The position numbers and the translations under genes were made by a program. The notes below the pieces were generated by a model. That model was not told where the DNA came from. It did not search any database and saw nothing but the letters and a program-made list of their open reading frames with translations. From Phoenix dactylifera (taxonomy: Eukaryota; Streptophyta; Magnoliopsida; Arecales; Arecaceae): a stretch of DNA of 64,000 nt. Of this stretch, positions 27,286 through 37,480 are shown piece after piece. Positions within the stretch are counted from its first letter, which is position 1. The number at the start of each line of letters is the position of its first letter. Location of the stretch: the NCBI RefSeq assembly GCF_009389715.1, contig NW_024068239.1:124001-188000 (forward strand), read 5' to 3'.

Positions 27286-27545
27286 TAGATGTGTTTATTA
27301 TGAATTTCAAGAGTTCACTCTGCCTATGCTGTCCATAGCGGAACATCATTTTTCACCTTATAGTCCACATCCTTGCTGCACTTTCTTTTCCTGATCCTCC
27401 CACTTGTCCACCTCTGTTGTACCTAATAATGCTGGATATAATCAGGATGCTTATATTTATGCAGGCTTGCCACACGAAAGCAGAATATGAAGAATATGGT
27501 GCAAGCATATGTCGAACAAATCCTGTCTTCAAAGGAATGTATTGA
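1962..27545 (+). CDS. ARP3: Actin-related protein 3 (ARP2/3 complex subunit), 10 exons
   Basis: Exons: 1962-2008, 4712-4946, 5032-5256, 8524-8670, 12847-12939, 15436-15555, 19872-19982, 20070-20195, 20281-20379, 27465-27545 (stop TGA 27543-27545). All nine introns are GT-AG. Every junction after the first falls between codons, and the joined frame is 427 codons, the usual plant ARP3 length. ARP3 with ARP2 mimics an actin dimer and nucleates branched actin filaments in the cytoplasm. Visible family marks are the N-terminal nucleotide-binding loop [14 protein letters not shown], the ARP3-type stretch [12 protein letters not shown], the second phosphate loop [15 protein letters not shown], the adenosine-site region [12 protein letters not shown] and a C-terminus ending NPVFKGMY. 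The start is the first ATG giving [16 protein letters not shown]. Introns 2, 7 and 8 are 85-87 bases; intron 9 is 7.1 kb and full of repeats. No break is seen, so the gene looks functional. Confidence 0.97.
2009..4711 (+). other. ARP3 intron 1
   Basis: A 2.7 kb AT-rich intron with donor GGTAAAC and acceptor TTGCATTTAG. It splits codon 16 (GG|G). No reading frame or transposon signature stands out. Frames near 2068-2675 have no recognisable domains. Confidence 0.85.
5257..8523 (+). other. ARP3 intron 3
   Basis: A 3.3 kb AT-rich intron between codons 169 and 170. I recognise no repeat family or gene fragment in it. The frame at 8044-8295 has no known domain and biased composition, and is treated as noise. 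Confidence 0.85.
10148..10693. mobile_element. GAGCC/GGCTC word element, hAT-like non-autonomous
   Basis: This 546-bp block is composed largely of GAGCC, CGAGC and their reverse complements. It opens TAGGGCTGTTAATGAGCC and closes with the near-exact inverse ending GGCTCGTTAACAGCCCTA, giving inverted ends of over 20 bases. Flanks are ctatggtagg (10138-10147) and ctattggtagg (10694-10704), which fits a target duplication with a one-base slip. Inside, a 93-bp unit occurs twice (anchors AATATGAGGCTCG at 10231 and 10324). TAGGG termini and an 8-10-bp duplication suggest the hAT superfamily. No transposase is encoded. Confidence 0.7.
10231..10416. repeat. 93-bp tandem duplication inside the GAGCC element
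   Basis: Two near-identical copies in register (AATATGAGGCTCGTTTACAC begins at 10231 and 10324), differing mainly at the copy joint. Overlapping frames on both strands in this block are by-products of the repeated word. The right limit given is approximate. Confidence 0.8.
10705..10940. repeat. CT/GA-rich and GTACCG-like repeat remnant
   Basis: Purine-rich then pyrimidine-rich tracts are followed by a GC-rich stretch with 'ccggtatggcccg' and 'ccgaaccgggcagttcgg', close to the words in the GTACCG elements. Similar sequence before 10140 suggests the GAGCC element landed inside an older copy of this repeat. The frames here are not genes. Confidence 0.5.
11360..12259. mobile_element. Tourist-like (PIF/Harbinger) MITE, about 900 bp
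   Basis: The left end GGCCCCTTTTGGGGGAGCT and the right end, inverted GACCCTGTTTGGGGAAGCT, form a terminal inverted repeat. They are flanked by TTA on both sides (11357-11359 and 12260-12262), the 3-bp duplication typical of PIF/Harbinger MITEs. The interior is very AT-rich and holds a 140-bp tandem duplication (TATTATTGTATTAT at about 11702 and 11842). No transposase is present. Confidence 0.65.
13299..13615. mobile_element. Non-autonomous hAT-like element with CAAGG ends
   Basis: It starts CAAGGATTGATGTCCC and ends with the inverse of CAAGGATTGAAGTCGCC. Flanks share ccataga (13290-13296 and 13616-13622), an imperfect duplication. The body is GC-richer than the intron around it and repeats words such as 'accagga', 'gtcccg' and 'cttggga'. 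No coding capacity is evident. Frames here on both strands are composition effects. Confidence 0.6.
14584..14752. mobile_element. GTACCG-word element, hAT-like, perfect 8-bp duplication
   Basis: A 169-bp insertion begins CATGGTATGCCGTACTG and ends CGAACCTTG, the inverse of CAAGGTTCG. It is flanked by GTTATAAT at 14576-14583 and 14753-14760; the identity extends to 11 bases if TTG is counted. The body consists largely of GTACCG-type words. Size, termini and duplication fit a hAT-derived MITE. Confidence 0.7.
15849..15992. repeat. 72-bp tandem duplication
   Basis: Two essentially identical adjacent copies, starting AATAAAATCTGCAACTCGG at 15849 and 15921. The minus-strand frame across it repeats the same peptide and is not a gene. 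Confidence 0.9.
16838..17131. mobile_element. GTACCG-word element, hAT-like
   Basis: A 294-bp block made mostly of GTACCG/CGGTAC words. It starts CAAGGTACGCGGTACCG and ends GACAGACCATG (inverse CATGGTCTG). Flanks are tttcctgg (16830-16837) and ttttctgg (17132-17139), an 8-bp duplication with one change. The dense palindromic words allow many alternative hairpins. Overlapping frames on both strands are artefacts of the word. Confidence 0.7.
20196..20280 (+). other. ARP3 intron 8, 85 bp, microsatellite-filled
   Basis: This minimal-size intron contains (TC)n, (TA)n and (TG)n runs in succession before the acceptor TTTTTTGTTCCAG. Microsatellites occupy nearly half of it, so its length is likely to vary between individuals. 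Confidence 0.85.
20865..21254 (-). mobile_element. TRIM-like short LTR retrotransposon
   Basis: Two related segments of about 121-125 bp (20865-20985 and 21130-21254) share the order aaccTCAC...TTTCTT...TATAAGTACCTA...ACCAATATG/TGTGGG...GCCCAC. They are separated by 144 bp. Read on the minus strand, the segment next to the upstream repeat reads AATGGTATCAGAGTGAAC, a primer-binding site like that for initiator tRNA-Met. A purine-rich GAGGGAGTG precedes the other repeat. The total of about 390 bp and lack of coding sequence fit a TRIM. I see no 5S-like segment of the Cassandra kind. Target duplication was not found. Confidence 0.6.
23876..23908. repeat. (C)33 homopolymer
   Basis: An uninterrupted run of about 33 C. 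Such runs are rare in plant DNA and may form i-motif/G-quadruplex structures or mark sequencing or assembly error. Confidence 0.85.
24707..24871. mobile_element. 165-bp hairpin MITE
   Basis: The two halves are inverted copies for about 60 bases. The left arm runs CTAG..AACCTGCGTGA..GCGGGGTGCAG. The right arm, inverted, runs CTAG..AACCCGCGTGATGCGCAGGGTGCAG, and both continue into TTTTCC..CTTTTTCCAA. A short AT-rich loop lies between. No coding sequence. The family is not identified. Confidence 0.7.
25381..25556. repeat. 49-bp direct repeat flanking (ATAA)n(TA)n
   Basis: The segment starting TCCACTCCTACGCATATTCC occurs at 25381-25429 and again at 25508-25556. Between the copies lie ATAA units and about 30 TA units. 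This arrangement suggests replication slippage or unequal exchange. Confidence 0.85.
26367..27003 (-). pseudogene. BIG BROTHER-related (BBR-like) RING E3 ligase pseudogene, 5' part
   Basis: Three exon-like blocks are read on the minus strand. Block 1 (27003-26835) encodes a proline-rich N-terminus, then in a shifted frame [16 protein letters not shown]. Block 2 (26735 to about 26510) begins [12 protein letters not shown] and runs through an acidic stretch to [13 protein letters not shown]. Block 3 (26407-26367) reads [12 protein letters not shown]. This order matches plant BBR-type ligases, where LARxLQEQERAYMMLRMNG precedes an acidic region and then the RING. Block 1-2 and block 3 edges keep good GT/AG sites, so the copy came from genomic DNA rather than processed mRNA. 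Breaks: no initiator ATG at the expected place, a frame change between EAAFLNV and SQINAN, and another frame change with a stop after [11 protein letters not shown]. The RING domain is absent. It lies antisense in ARP3 intron 9. Confidence 0.8.
27028..27067. repeat. (GA)n tract upstream of the BBR pseudogene
   Basis: About 20 GA units lie just beyond the presumed 5' end of the antisense pseudogene, where its leader would be. This is similar in position to the tracts near the ARP3 start and in ATP23 intron 1. Confidence 0.85.
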
Positions 27546-28695
27546 AATAGAAAAAGATCATGTCTGATAAATGTAAGGTTCATCTCTGTGAAGCTATTTA
27601 GCGGACAACATTACTCTCCTCTGGAGCTCCCCGGTGCATCCCTATCTGTACAGCTGAGAAGATCATGGAGGGAGGGCCTTCATATGAGTTGTACAATACT
27701 TGTATCAGTAGAAAGCCTCAGGTTTAGTGCTGCCAATTGATTCTATATTGATTTCATGAAGTATTTATATATTTGATAAAACAAAAGAAAAGGGGAAGTT
27801 CCCGCTTGTACCCTAGCACAATACTTTGAGCTACTAGATACTGAGCAAGAACCTGAGCTGCACGACCTTTGTAGTGTACGGCATAGCTAATTCAACACCA
27901 TTTTTTCGGTATAATCACTTGCAAGTAGATCTAAGCAACAAGCTGAACTTTGCAGACTCTTAATTCACATTCTTGAAAACAACATTGGACTTTGCATCAA
28001 GTCATCTGTACTGTGAGGGATTGCATAATGTTTGATCAATATTGCAGAACTTTGTGGATGTTTCTTAAATACAAGACTATATTCACACTTATATGCAGGT
28101 GGCTCGTAGCTGTTACCAACACCCACCAGAGAAAAAAATACATAAAAATTAAAATAAAATAAAATAATCAGGCTTTTCAAGCTCGAGCCGAGGCCAACCC
28201 GCACTACTCCCACCATTGTCTCATGGTTCTGAATGTAGCTATGGAATTCCTTGTATTGCCATTCATTCTTCCATTGCAAGGTTGGACTTTGGTTCCCATT
28301 GTCCATCTATATCTACATACTTATGTCTATACTCTATTGAAGGAAAATAGGCACCCTTTCATTCAAAAAAGAACCAGGAAACTAAGCCCCTCACAAGAGA
28401 GAACCTACCAGATATAAACTCAACTAAAAAGTAAGCAGTAAGTGCGGGCCTAAAGTGCAGAAAGATAGGATTACAACAAAAGCAATTACGACTACACCAG
28501 AAGATACTTCTTAGCAAGGATTGTTGAACCGTTGCCAAGAATTATATCGGTCATAAACTGGTTCGGTACAATATGCAGATACGATGTGTACTAGTATGTA
28601 CTCTACTGATCCGATGTGTATCAGAACTAAGGGATCCAAGTTTCCTATGCCTTGATCTAATCTAGAAAGATTCTCGAATCCAAATTTTGTGTTTC

Positions 28696-29400
28696 TTGAT
28701 CTCAAATATGATGATTTGGTTATTTTAGATGCAAATCATCATTGATTGAGAGATGGGGAGGCTGAAGGGCCTTGGATCTATAACCTTCAAGAATGTGTAG
28801 TTAATGAGATATGCTTACTAGAACCAAAGCGAGGAAGAGGGAGAGGGGAGAAGGAAAGAAGAGAGATAGACATGCTTTCCTAGGCTACGGACAATGCCTC
28901 CCTCAAATCCAAGCCCCCAATCCCTCAATCCAACCTAGAAAGGTCCTCTAATAGAAACTTCTTGATCTCAGGTCTGACGGCTTGGATGCTTTTTGGTGTA
29001 TATCATCATCAATAGGAGATGGGGATGCTGAGGGGCTTCAGATAGATGACCTTTAGGAATGACTAGTGGATGAGCAATGCTTTTCAGAACCAAGTGAGAG
29101 AGAGAAAGGGTGGTGAGAGAGAAGAGAGATCAACTGGCTTGGGCCACAAAGGATACCTCCCTCGAATTTAAGGCCATGATCCCTAGATCCATCCAAGAAA
29201 TATCCTCAAATCCAAGCACCATCCGAGAAATATCCTCAATTCCAAGCTTTTTGATCTTAGATCTGATGGCTTGGTTTCTTTATGGTACATACCATCATCG
29301 ATTGAGAGATCTAGAAGGGTCCTTAGATTCGATGTGGAGCAAGATCCATCACATCAGAAAATCGAGTCGCAAGCAAAACTTTCTAGGGGCTTAACATGGT
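28696..29400. repeat. Three diverged tandem copies, period about 266-289 bp
   Basis: The anchor TTGATCTcAgrTcTGAtGgcTTGG recurs at about 28696, 28962 and 29251. In each copy it is followed by a CATCATCgATtGaGAGAT segment and then GAGGGGCTT/AAGGGCCTT. GAGAGA-rich spacers vary in length. There is no coding sense across copies. Confidence 0.65.
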
Positions 29401-29424
29401 CATACAACGTCCGGTTGAGATGAT

Positions 29425-29660
29425 CTTTGTTTTTTTTAAATGGGGCAACTATTTGAAATCTACGTCATGATGCCATGCCCTTTAGGAGGTGGTGCCAATA
29501 GCGATTAAACCCAAATTGCATCGTTTGGGGGCTAGAAATGGGCTTTGTTTTTTTTAAATGGGGCAACTATTTGAAATCTACGTCATGATGCCATTCCCTT
29601 TAGGAGGTGGTGCCAATAGCGATTAAACCCAAATTGCATCGTTTGGGGGCTAGAAATGGG
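29425..29660. repeat. 118-bp tandem duplication
   Basis: Adjacent copies at 29425-29542 and 29543-29660 differ at about one base (GCCATGCCC versus GCCATTCCC), so the duplication is recent. Confidence 0.9.
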
Positions 29661-30030
29661 CCAGTCAAACTAAAAGTTTTCTTTTCAGGTAAAACTTTGA
29701 CCAAACATATTTCAATCCTATAAGAATCAAATAGAATAACAGAAGATAGAGTATATGTAGAAGTCGAGATCTACCTTCTGCAGAATTTTAGATTTTTCGA
29801 GTTTACTTTTACTAATCATGTCTATTTTAGGAAAGAGAATCCAATTAGAACAAGATGAATCCGACCCAAATTGTGTAAGGATGAACCTCACCATTATAAA
29901 TAGAGGCTGTGTACCTTAATTTTAAATGATCAATAAAAGAAAAAAGAATAAGTCCTACTTTTACAAGTCTTCCACCTTTTTTTTTAAGAGATTCGAGTGG
30001 AACAGATTAAGAAAATTCTTCCTTCTCCCT

Positions 30031-30218
30031 GATCGAATCAGACCAGAAGGTCGAGAGGCTTAAGATCCATGACCTTCATGAAGGAACAACAAATGAAGGA
30101 TGCTATCAAGGGGGTAGATAGGCAAACTCTCGATGGGAGGAGCATCAACATTAACGAGGCACAATCCCGAGACACTACAGGTTCTGTAGCTGTGGATGTT
30201 GCTGTGAGAGTGGAATAG
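30031..30218 (+). pseudogene. Glycine-rich RNA-binding protein (GRP7-like) fragment
   Basis: From 30051 the frame reads SRGLRSMTFMKEQQMKDAIK, then QTLDGRSININEAQSR, then a decayed Gly-rich tail ending at TAG 30216-30218. Plant class IV glycine-rich RNA-binding proteins have SRGFGFVTF, a 'DAIEGMNGQ' helix and LDGRNITVNEAQSR before a GG-rich tail. The match is therefore to the RNP1 half of the RRM and the start of the Gly tail. The RNP1 aromatic residues are lost (SRGFGFVTF became SRGLRSMTF), and the Gly tail codons have mutated to S, V and D. The N-terminal half of the RRM is missing. Whether it was a processed copy or a captured fragment cannot be told from this sequence. Confidence 0.75.
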
Positions 30219-32902
30219 CGATATTCAAAATATTGGAGAAGGATAGGACGATAAAACGAGAGAAGAGAGCAATAAGGAGATGCGCTAGAAGCTTCAAGAG
30301 TGGGTGGAGTCGACTGGAAGTTTTGAGAGAGAGCGAGAAGTGGAGTGTGCCAATGAGGAGATGAATTGATGAGGAGATGAGCTAGAACAAAAAAATAAAC
30401 TATCCCAAACCAAACCGAAGGGCCCTTTTTTACCAGTAATTGATCGATTTGGGACAACACACCCCAAACCGAATAGTTTGAGATGGTTGCTCGTTCTTGC
30501 TTCTTACATTTATATTTCTAGACCACAATAGGCTAAATATAACAGACAATAAAGGCAACAACTAGCTTGTTTAAAACACATCCACCACAATACAATGGGT
30601 GGCAACATAGACTATCACTTGCCAGAGAAGCCATTGCCTTCCATGGTAAACCAGAAACCGATTGCTCCTCTTGTCATCACAACCGCCAAACATAATAACA
30701 TGGCTACCTCTTATTGTTACTACTCCAAACAATTTTTATTTGCCATAACTCATTAACCAACGCTACTATTCGTCATTTCAATTATTAAAGTAAGCCAAGT
30801 TCACTATTAGTAATACCTTGGCTCTCTTGAGAGACCTTCACAACGTAGTATGCTTGCCAGCAAACCACCACCTTGAAACGATGAAATCCAGAGAAGAAAG
30901 TAGGAAAGAAAAAAGGCGCAGGCCAAACCTACATCTAGTTATATCTCATCAGAAGGACAAGATTTGGCCTCCCTTTTAACCCACATCCTACTAGATGGTT
31001 GCCTCCTTTGCCATCATAAGGCCTATCCTCAGAAAAGAAAAACACTATGAGCCTGTTTGAGAAATGTAGCAGGATTGGAGTAAATTCTTGTTGGATTCAT
31101 GGAGTAGATAGTCTATTTAGGTAGGGTCCATATCAACCCTATACTTTTTATCTCAAGTTCAGTGGGAGAAAAAAAAAAAAATCTTCATGGATTCTTTTTT
31201 TTTCTTAGTAGACCATCATGCCTGATTTCTATAGGAAATCTTGTCTGATCTTGCTGAATTTTCCAAATAGGCCCTAAAAGGACAAAAAAAGAGGGGGAAG
31301 ATAAGAGAGCAGGGAGAAAAGAGTAGGAAAATGGAATAGAGAAAGTGAAAAAGAGGGGAAGGAAAATCGGAAGATCAAGCCGTTGAGCAAACACAAAAAA
31401 TTTAAAAAAGTAAGAGAGAAAAAGGAGCAAGAGAAGAGAAAAGGAAAGAGGAGCAAAAAGAAGGAAAGAAGGGGAAAAGAGGAGGGAGAGGATGGTCAAT
31501 AAAAGGTGGGCAAACAACAAGAATGGACTAGGGTTAGAAAGATAATAAGGTTGCTACTCCTCTTAAGATAAAAATCAATGATGGCCAATCAAATTAAAGA
31601 TCGATCATGGTTAAAAATGCTTAGAGATCAAAAAATTGCATCTTTTGGTAGTCCCTAATCTATAATCAAGTTGGTGCAAAAATAATGATTAAAATGATGT
31701 GAGTCCACCATATTTTGCTATGATTTAAGTATTACAAATATTAGTTTTCAATCTATATATTTGAACATTTGTAGATCATGATATATCCATAAGATGGCTT
31801 CTTAATTTAAATGCTTTATCATGTATTTTAGAATAGTAATAAATGAAAATCAACCATTTGTGTGTCCACATAATGTGTATGTTAGAGACTACTAAAATAT
31901 GTGATTTTTAATCTCTAGATATTTTTTGTAATATAAATCACAATTAATATTATGGATTTTTAATTGGATGCTCCATTTTTTATTTCGGACTTGAGAGGAA
32001 AAGTAAACTTTTCTCCTAGAAGAAGCGTGTATGTGTATATTCATCTTGAGAGAAGAGGGCATCTACTCCTCTCAATTTTTAAAGCAATAATATGTCATCC
32101 AATAATAAAGATCCATTAAGTAAAATGGATCTTTATTAATCGTGATCTATGCCATTAAAATGTGTAGAAATAAAAATCACTTATACTATGAAATCATATT
32201 TTATTATAACCCAAGCATTAAAATTTATTGATTCTTAATCGATGGCATTTTAATATGTTTAGATCATGATCAATAAAATAGATTTTCAACTGTTATATCA
32301 TATATTTTAATGAACTAACATAATGGAAACTTTTCATTTTGGTATTCATATGATTTATAGCTTAGAGACCAACAAAATATATGCTTTTTGATTTCAAGGC
32401 ACTTTAATAACGTATATCATAATCAATTTTTTGGATTTACAATTGGGATGCTCCACTGTTGAATTTGAAATTGAGAGTTGATACCATCTCCTTTGGAGAG
32501 GAGCAAATCCATACACACACACACATAGAGAAAGAGAGAGAGAGAGCATGGGTGGGAAAAATTAATCCAACGCACAAAACCTAACCCAACTTGATCCTAT
32601 TTGGATCGGGTTGGCGTCAAGAGTTTTTAATTAGTGTTGGGTATAAGGTAGATTTTTTAATCCAAACTTCAAATGAGTTAGGTAAAGCTTTGACCCGACT
32701 TAGATCATTAGGCTAGAGTTATATTTGGATTGAAATAGTTTATGTTGGGTTGAGTCATCATCTTGGATAAGAATTTTTTAATGGTTGATTTTTTTGATAC
32801 TAATTATTTAAATTATTTTAAAAATTACTAAGTCGGTAAGAATTGCAAATATTGGATTGGATAGTTCTATTTGGGATAAATTCTTGCAAGATAGAGTATG
32901 TC
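30219..32902. other. Intergenic, AT-rich, one MITE-like element
   Basis: No gene recognised. It contains a MITE-like pair of inverted ends (31049-31274) and a purine-rich strand at 31275-31510, whose minus-strand frames are low-complexity Ser/Leu/Phe strings. At 32560-32760 there are repeated aacccaac/gggttggg words. Long AT-rich stretches elsewhere carry no signal. Confidence 0.5.
31049..31274. mobile_element. MITE-like element with about 45-bp inverted ends
   Basis: The left end GAGCCTGTTTGAGAAATGTAG and the inverted right end GGGCCTATTTGGAAAATTCAG stay similar for about 45 bases, including AGCARGATYRGA. Termini of the GGGCCTGTTTGG type are common in Tourist-like MITEs. The target duplication is unclear. 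Confidence 0.5.
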
Positions 32903-33447
32903 TGTTAGGTCCCAGCCCGTGAGAAGGAAAAAAAGAAGTTGGAATGGAGATAGTTGATTTGAAGCCTCTCTTTGGGTGAGAGGAAAACCCTCACATATGT
33001 CCTCTACTCTGGGTGAGAGAAACCCATCCACACACTCACAAACCCACGTAAAGAAAAACCCATAACATCCAATGTACATTGGAAATAAATATAAAAAAAA
33101 TAACTCCTCTCCATGTTTGCTCACTCAATCTCCCATTTATCCTCCCGCCATAACTCCTTGATAATTGACTTGTGAAAGGTGACTTATGAAAGGCTGGGCC
33201 TTCACTTCATCAACTCGTTTTTCCATATCTTCACATGGGATCTGGGTGCATGGCATCCACTTAACTCGTTCCCCACGTCCTCGCGTGGAAGCTGAGTGCA
33301 TGGCGTTCGCTCCCAATCTCAAATGTGCTCCGCTTTCTATCTTCGCAACAGAACCATCACCGGATTGATTCTTTCTTCTGCGAACTTGGCGCTGCGTTTC
33401 ATGTGTCGACCACGTGGTCGATGGCTACCAAATAGCAGGATCCATCA
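32903..33447 (-). repeat. LTR of the gag-only element (left copy, 3' LTR in element sense)
   Basis: 545 bp from TGTTAGGTCCCAGCCC to GGATCCATCA, alignable over its length with 34504-35001. It borders the polypurine tract, which makes it the downstream LTR of a minus-oriented element. Confidence 0.85.
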
Positions 33448-33479
33448 TCCCTCCCCCCTTCGGCCAAAATCATGTCCAC

Positions 33480-34488
33480 AAGGTTTGCTTTCCAACGATA
33501 ATCTTTGATGGTTGCTGGCTCCATCGCCATGATAGTCGACTTTGCCCCTGCTGGGTCCTTCCACATCCTCCATGCGATTTGCTTCTATCAGATAGGCATG
33601 TGGAGTCTTGCACCGATGCATCGGAGTGAACTTCTCGTTGCATTTGAAGTAGAGTCCTCGTTCCCATCATTGCTGCATCTCCTTCCATGATATTGTCGGA
33701 TCGGTGCTGGAGCAGAAAGCCACGATGCAGGAGTAGACGAGTTTGATAGTCCACCGCTATGGGCTGCATTTTGCTTTTGCTCCAGCCTCTCCTGCATTCG
33801 AGCAATTGTAATTGCTTCCCACAGGGAATGAGGTTGTCTCATGCATACCTCCTTCATGATCCCTTCCTTGAGTCCTCCGACGAAAGTGCCAAGGAGTGCG
33901 TCCTGTGGCCAGCCCCGAACTCGGTTAGCCAACTTCTCAAACTCATGTTGGTACTCCCTCACTAAGCCTTGTTGCTGAACACGGGAGAGCTTTTCATTGA
34001 AGTTCACATACTTGTTGGGGCTGAATCGAGCCAACAACTCTCGTTCAAACACCCTCTAAGTGATGATGGCTTCTTCATCCTGGTATGCTTTCCTCAACCA
34101 TTGCCACCAGCGGTTGGCCTCCTCGTCGAGATAGAATGAAGCATTGCATCCATCGATTGGCCGAAACTCCTTGGCCATCGAAATATTGCTCCGCACGGTC
34201 CAACCAGACAATTGAGTCATCTCTAATGAACCGTGGAAGATCCATTCTCGGGTGTCATTAGGGACCTGCATACTCCTCCACTCGTTCGATACCTCCTCCT
34301 CTTGGTGAAGTTGGTAGTGGTGACAGCTGCTCGGATGGCGGTTGTGGCTGCACGGTGATTTGGAGATGGCGGACAACCTCCAAGACCTCAGTGAGCCGCC
34401 CATCCACCCGTTCCTCCAAGCCACGCAACTCATCTTGTCGGATGCTTAGCTCGGCTTCCATCCGCTCGATCCTCTCCTTGTTCATCAT
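33480..34488 (-). pseudogene. gag of the non-autonomous LTR element
   Basis: Minus-strand gag beginning ATG at 34488 with a coiled-coil N-terminus (MMNKERIERMEAELSIRQ). It continues with DDSIVWLDRAEQYFDGQG, SFYLDEEANRWWQWL, FERELLARF, LVREYQHEFEKLANRVRGWP and FVGGLKEGI, the Ty3/gypsy gag (retrotransposon gag family) order. A zinc-knuckle-like FKCNEKFTPMHRC is near the end. Several frame changes and a stop before the FERELLARF segment (around 34060) make it non-functional as it stands. After the knuckle it runs into the polypurine tract with no pol. Confidence 0.8.
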
Positions 34489-34489
34489 G

Positions 34490-34503
34490 GCTCTGATACC
34501 AGA
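34490..34503 (-). other. Primer-binding site (initiator tRNA-Met type)
   Basis: On the minus strand TCTGGTATCAGAGC lies immediately inside the upstream LTR. TGGTATCAGAGC is the classical site complementary to the 3' end of initiator tRNA-Met. Confidence 0.8.
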
Positions 34504-35001
34504 TGTTAGGTCCCAGCCCGTGGGAAGGAGAAAAAGAAGTTGGAATGGAGATAGTTGATTTGAAAGGCTCTCTTCGGGTGAAAGGAAAACCTTTATATGT
34601 GTCCTCTACTCTGGGTGAGAGGAACCCATCCACACACTCACAAACCCACGTAAAGAAAAACCCATAACATCCACTGTACATTGGAAATAAATATAAAGAA
34701 AATAACTCTCCTCCACGTTCACTCACTCAACCTCCTATTTATCCTCCCACCATAACTCCTTGATAACTGACTTGTGAAAGGTGACTTGTGAAAGGCTGGA
34801 ACGTCACTTCATCAACTCGTTTTCCCACGTCTTCGCGTGGAAGCTGAGGGCAGGGCGTCCGCTCCCAGTCTCGAACGTGCTCCGCTTCCCTTGTCTTCGC
34901 AACGAAACTATCACCGGAACGATTCTTCCTTCTGCGAACCCGGCGCTGCGTTCCACATGTCGACCACGCGGTCGATGGCTACCAAATAGCGGGATCCATC
35001 A
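34504..35001 (-). repeat. LTR of the gag-only element (right copy, 5' LTR in element sense)
   Basis: 498 bp, from TGTTAGGTCCCAGCCC to GGATCCATCA, similar to 32903-33447 with scattered substitutions and small gaps. The visible divergence implies an old insertion. Confidence 0.85.
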
Positions 35002-35981
35002 ATGCTAGAGTCAAATGTTTAATTCAAATAAATGATTGGTGGAAATAGGTCGAGTGGTCTTGACAGATCAGGTGGGTTGGATCGAGTATAGGCTATGCTT
35101 TTGTTTGTCGTTGTCCTTGCCGAACGTAACCTGAACCCGATGCAACGCATTGCGAAGGGGGGGACCTAGTTTTAATCCACTTTTGTGATCAATAAAAATT
35201 TTTATTCTGGATTTGAGTCGAAGGGGGCAAAAAAGTGTTCAGTTTGTTTCCTGCCTTTGAGAGCCAACGGATTAAATAGTAGGCTGGATGCAGTGCAAAC
35301 ATAAGAGTTAGGCTACTGGGGCCAGCATTTTCCATTTTTTAAATGGTTGTCCAGTAAAATGTTCGTTACAACTGATTAATGATGAGTAAACTTTTTTTTC
35401 ATCCCTAGTCCAATTCTTTCAATCAACATCAATGATGAGATCAATATTTAAGTTTGAACAATTTTGATGGGTCCTAGTCAGAGGAAGGAGCTAGTCGAGA
35501 AAGAGAGAGAGAGATGGTTTATTTACTCCTCTCTTCGGGTGAGAGAAAAATCTATGCAAGCAACGCTCTACCTTTTTCTTGAGGTGAGAGCAACTCGATT
35601 ACAACAAAAAAAGAAAGCAATACTCAGAACTCAACTATCTCCTCCTCCTTCCCAGCTCTTAATCGCCTCCCCATGACGTGATACCGGAGCCTTCACTCAT
35701 TAGCACCGTTCCCCGTGTCCTCGCTTTGGAGCATAGCTACTACCTTTCTTCCCACGTCTATGTGGAAGCCAAGCCATCATGCGTCATCACCGTTCCCCAC
35801 GTCCTCACTTCGGAGCACCTCTACCGTCTTTCTTCCCACGTTCTCATAGGAGCCGGGCCATCATGTGTCAACACCGCGCCCAAAGTCCGCGCTTCGGAGA
35901 GCATGCATGGTGGTTCTTCCTCCTCCGTCTTCGCGACATGGTTCTTCCTCGTCCGTCTTCACGACATGGCTATCAGCGGAG

Positions 35982-37480
<1,499 letters not shown>

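Larger units (their letters stand above)
20380..27464 (+). other. ARP3 intron 9, 7.1 kb, repeat-rich
   Basis: It begins with a CT/CCCTCT microsatellite right after the GT (20380-20434). It also carries a TRIM-like element (20865-21254), a 33-base C run (23876-23908), a GGGCC/TTGGGCC-word stretch (about 24095-24215), a hairpin MITE (24707-24871), a TA microsatellite between direct repeats (25381-25556) and the antisense BBR pseudogene (26367-27003). The CAT/CGTCAT-rich stretch at 22948-23040 is simple sequence. The segments 21255-23875 and 24872-25380 hold nothing I can name. Confidence 0.8.
27546..30030. other. ARP3 3' side and repeat-bearing intergenic region
   Basis: ARP3 3' UTR begins at 27546; no canonical AATAAA is nearby, but ATAAA variants occur at about 27564 and 27776. 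From about 28650 to 29400 there are diverged tandem copies, and a clean 118-bp duplication lies at 29425-29660. At 29889-29940 a TATAAATAGAGG motif is followed by AATAAAAG, an arrangement like the promoter and poly(A) part of an LTR, but no boundaries were found. Confidence 0.5.
32903..35001 (-). mobile_element. Non-autonomous gag-only LTR retrotransposon (TR-GAG type)
   Basis: Two LTRs bracket an internal region of about 1.05 kb that runs directly from primer-binding site to gag to polypurine tract. No protease, reverse transcriptase or integrase is present. Termini are TG...CA. On the minus strand the primer site is TGGTATCAGAGCC, complementary to initiator tRNA-Met (34490-34503), and a G-rich polypurine tract lies at 33448-33460. 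Flanking pentamers are ATGTC (32898-32902) and ATGCT (35002-35006), so the target duplication is imperfect. Its gag resembles that of the longer element at 35465-42315, suggesting dependence on a gypsy relative. Confidence 0.8.
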
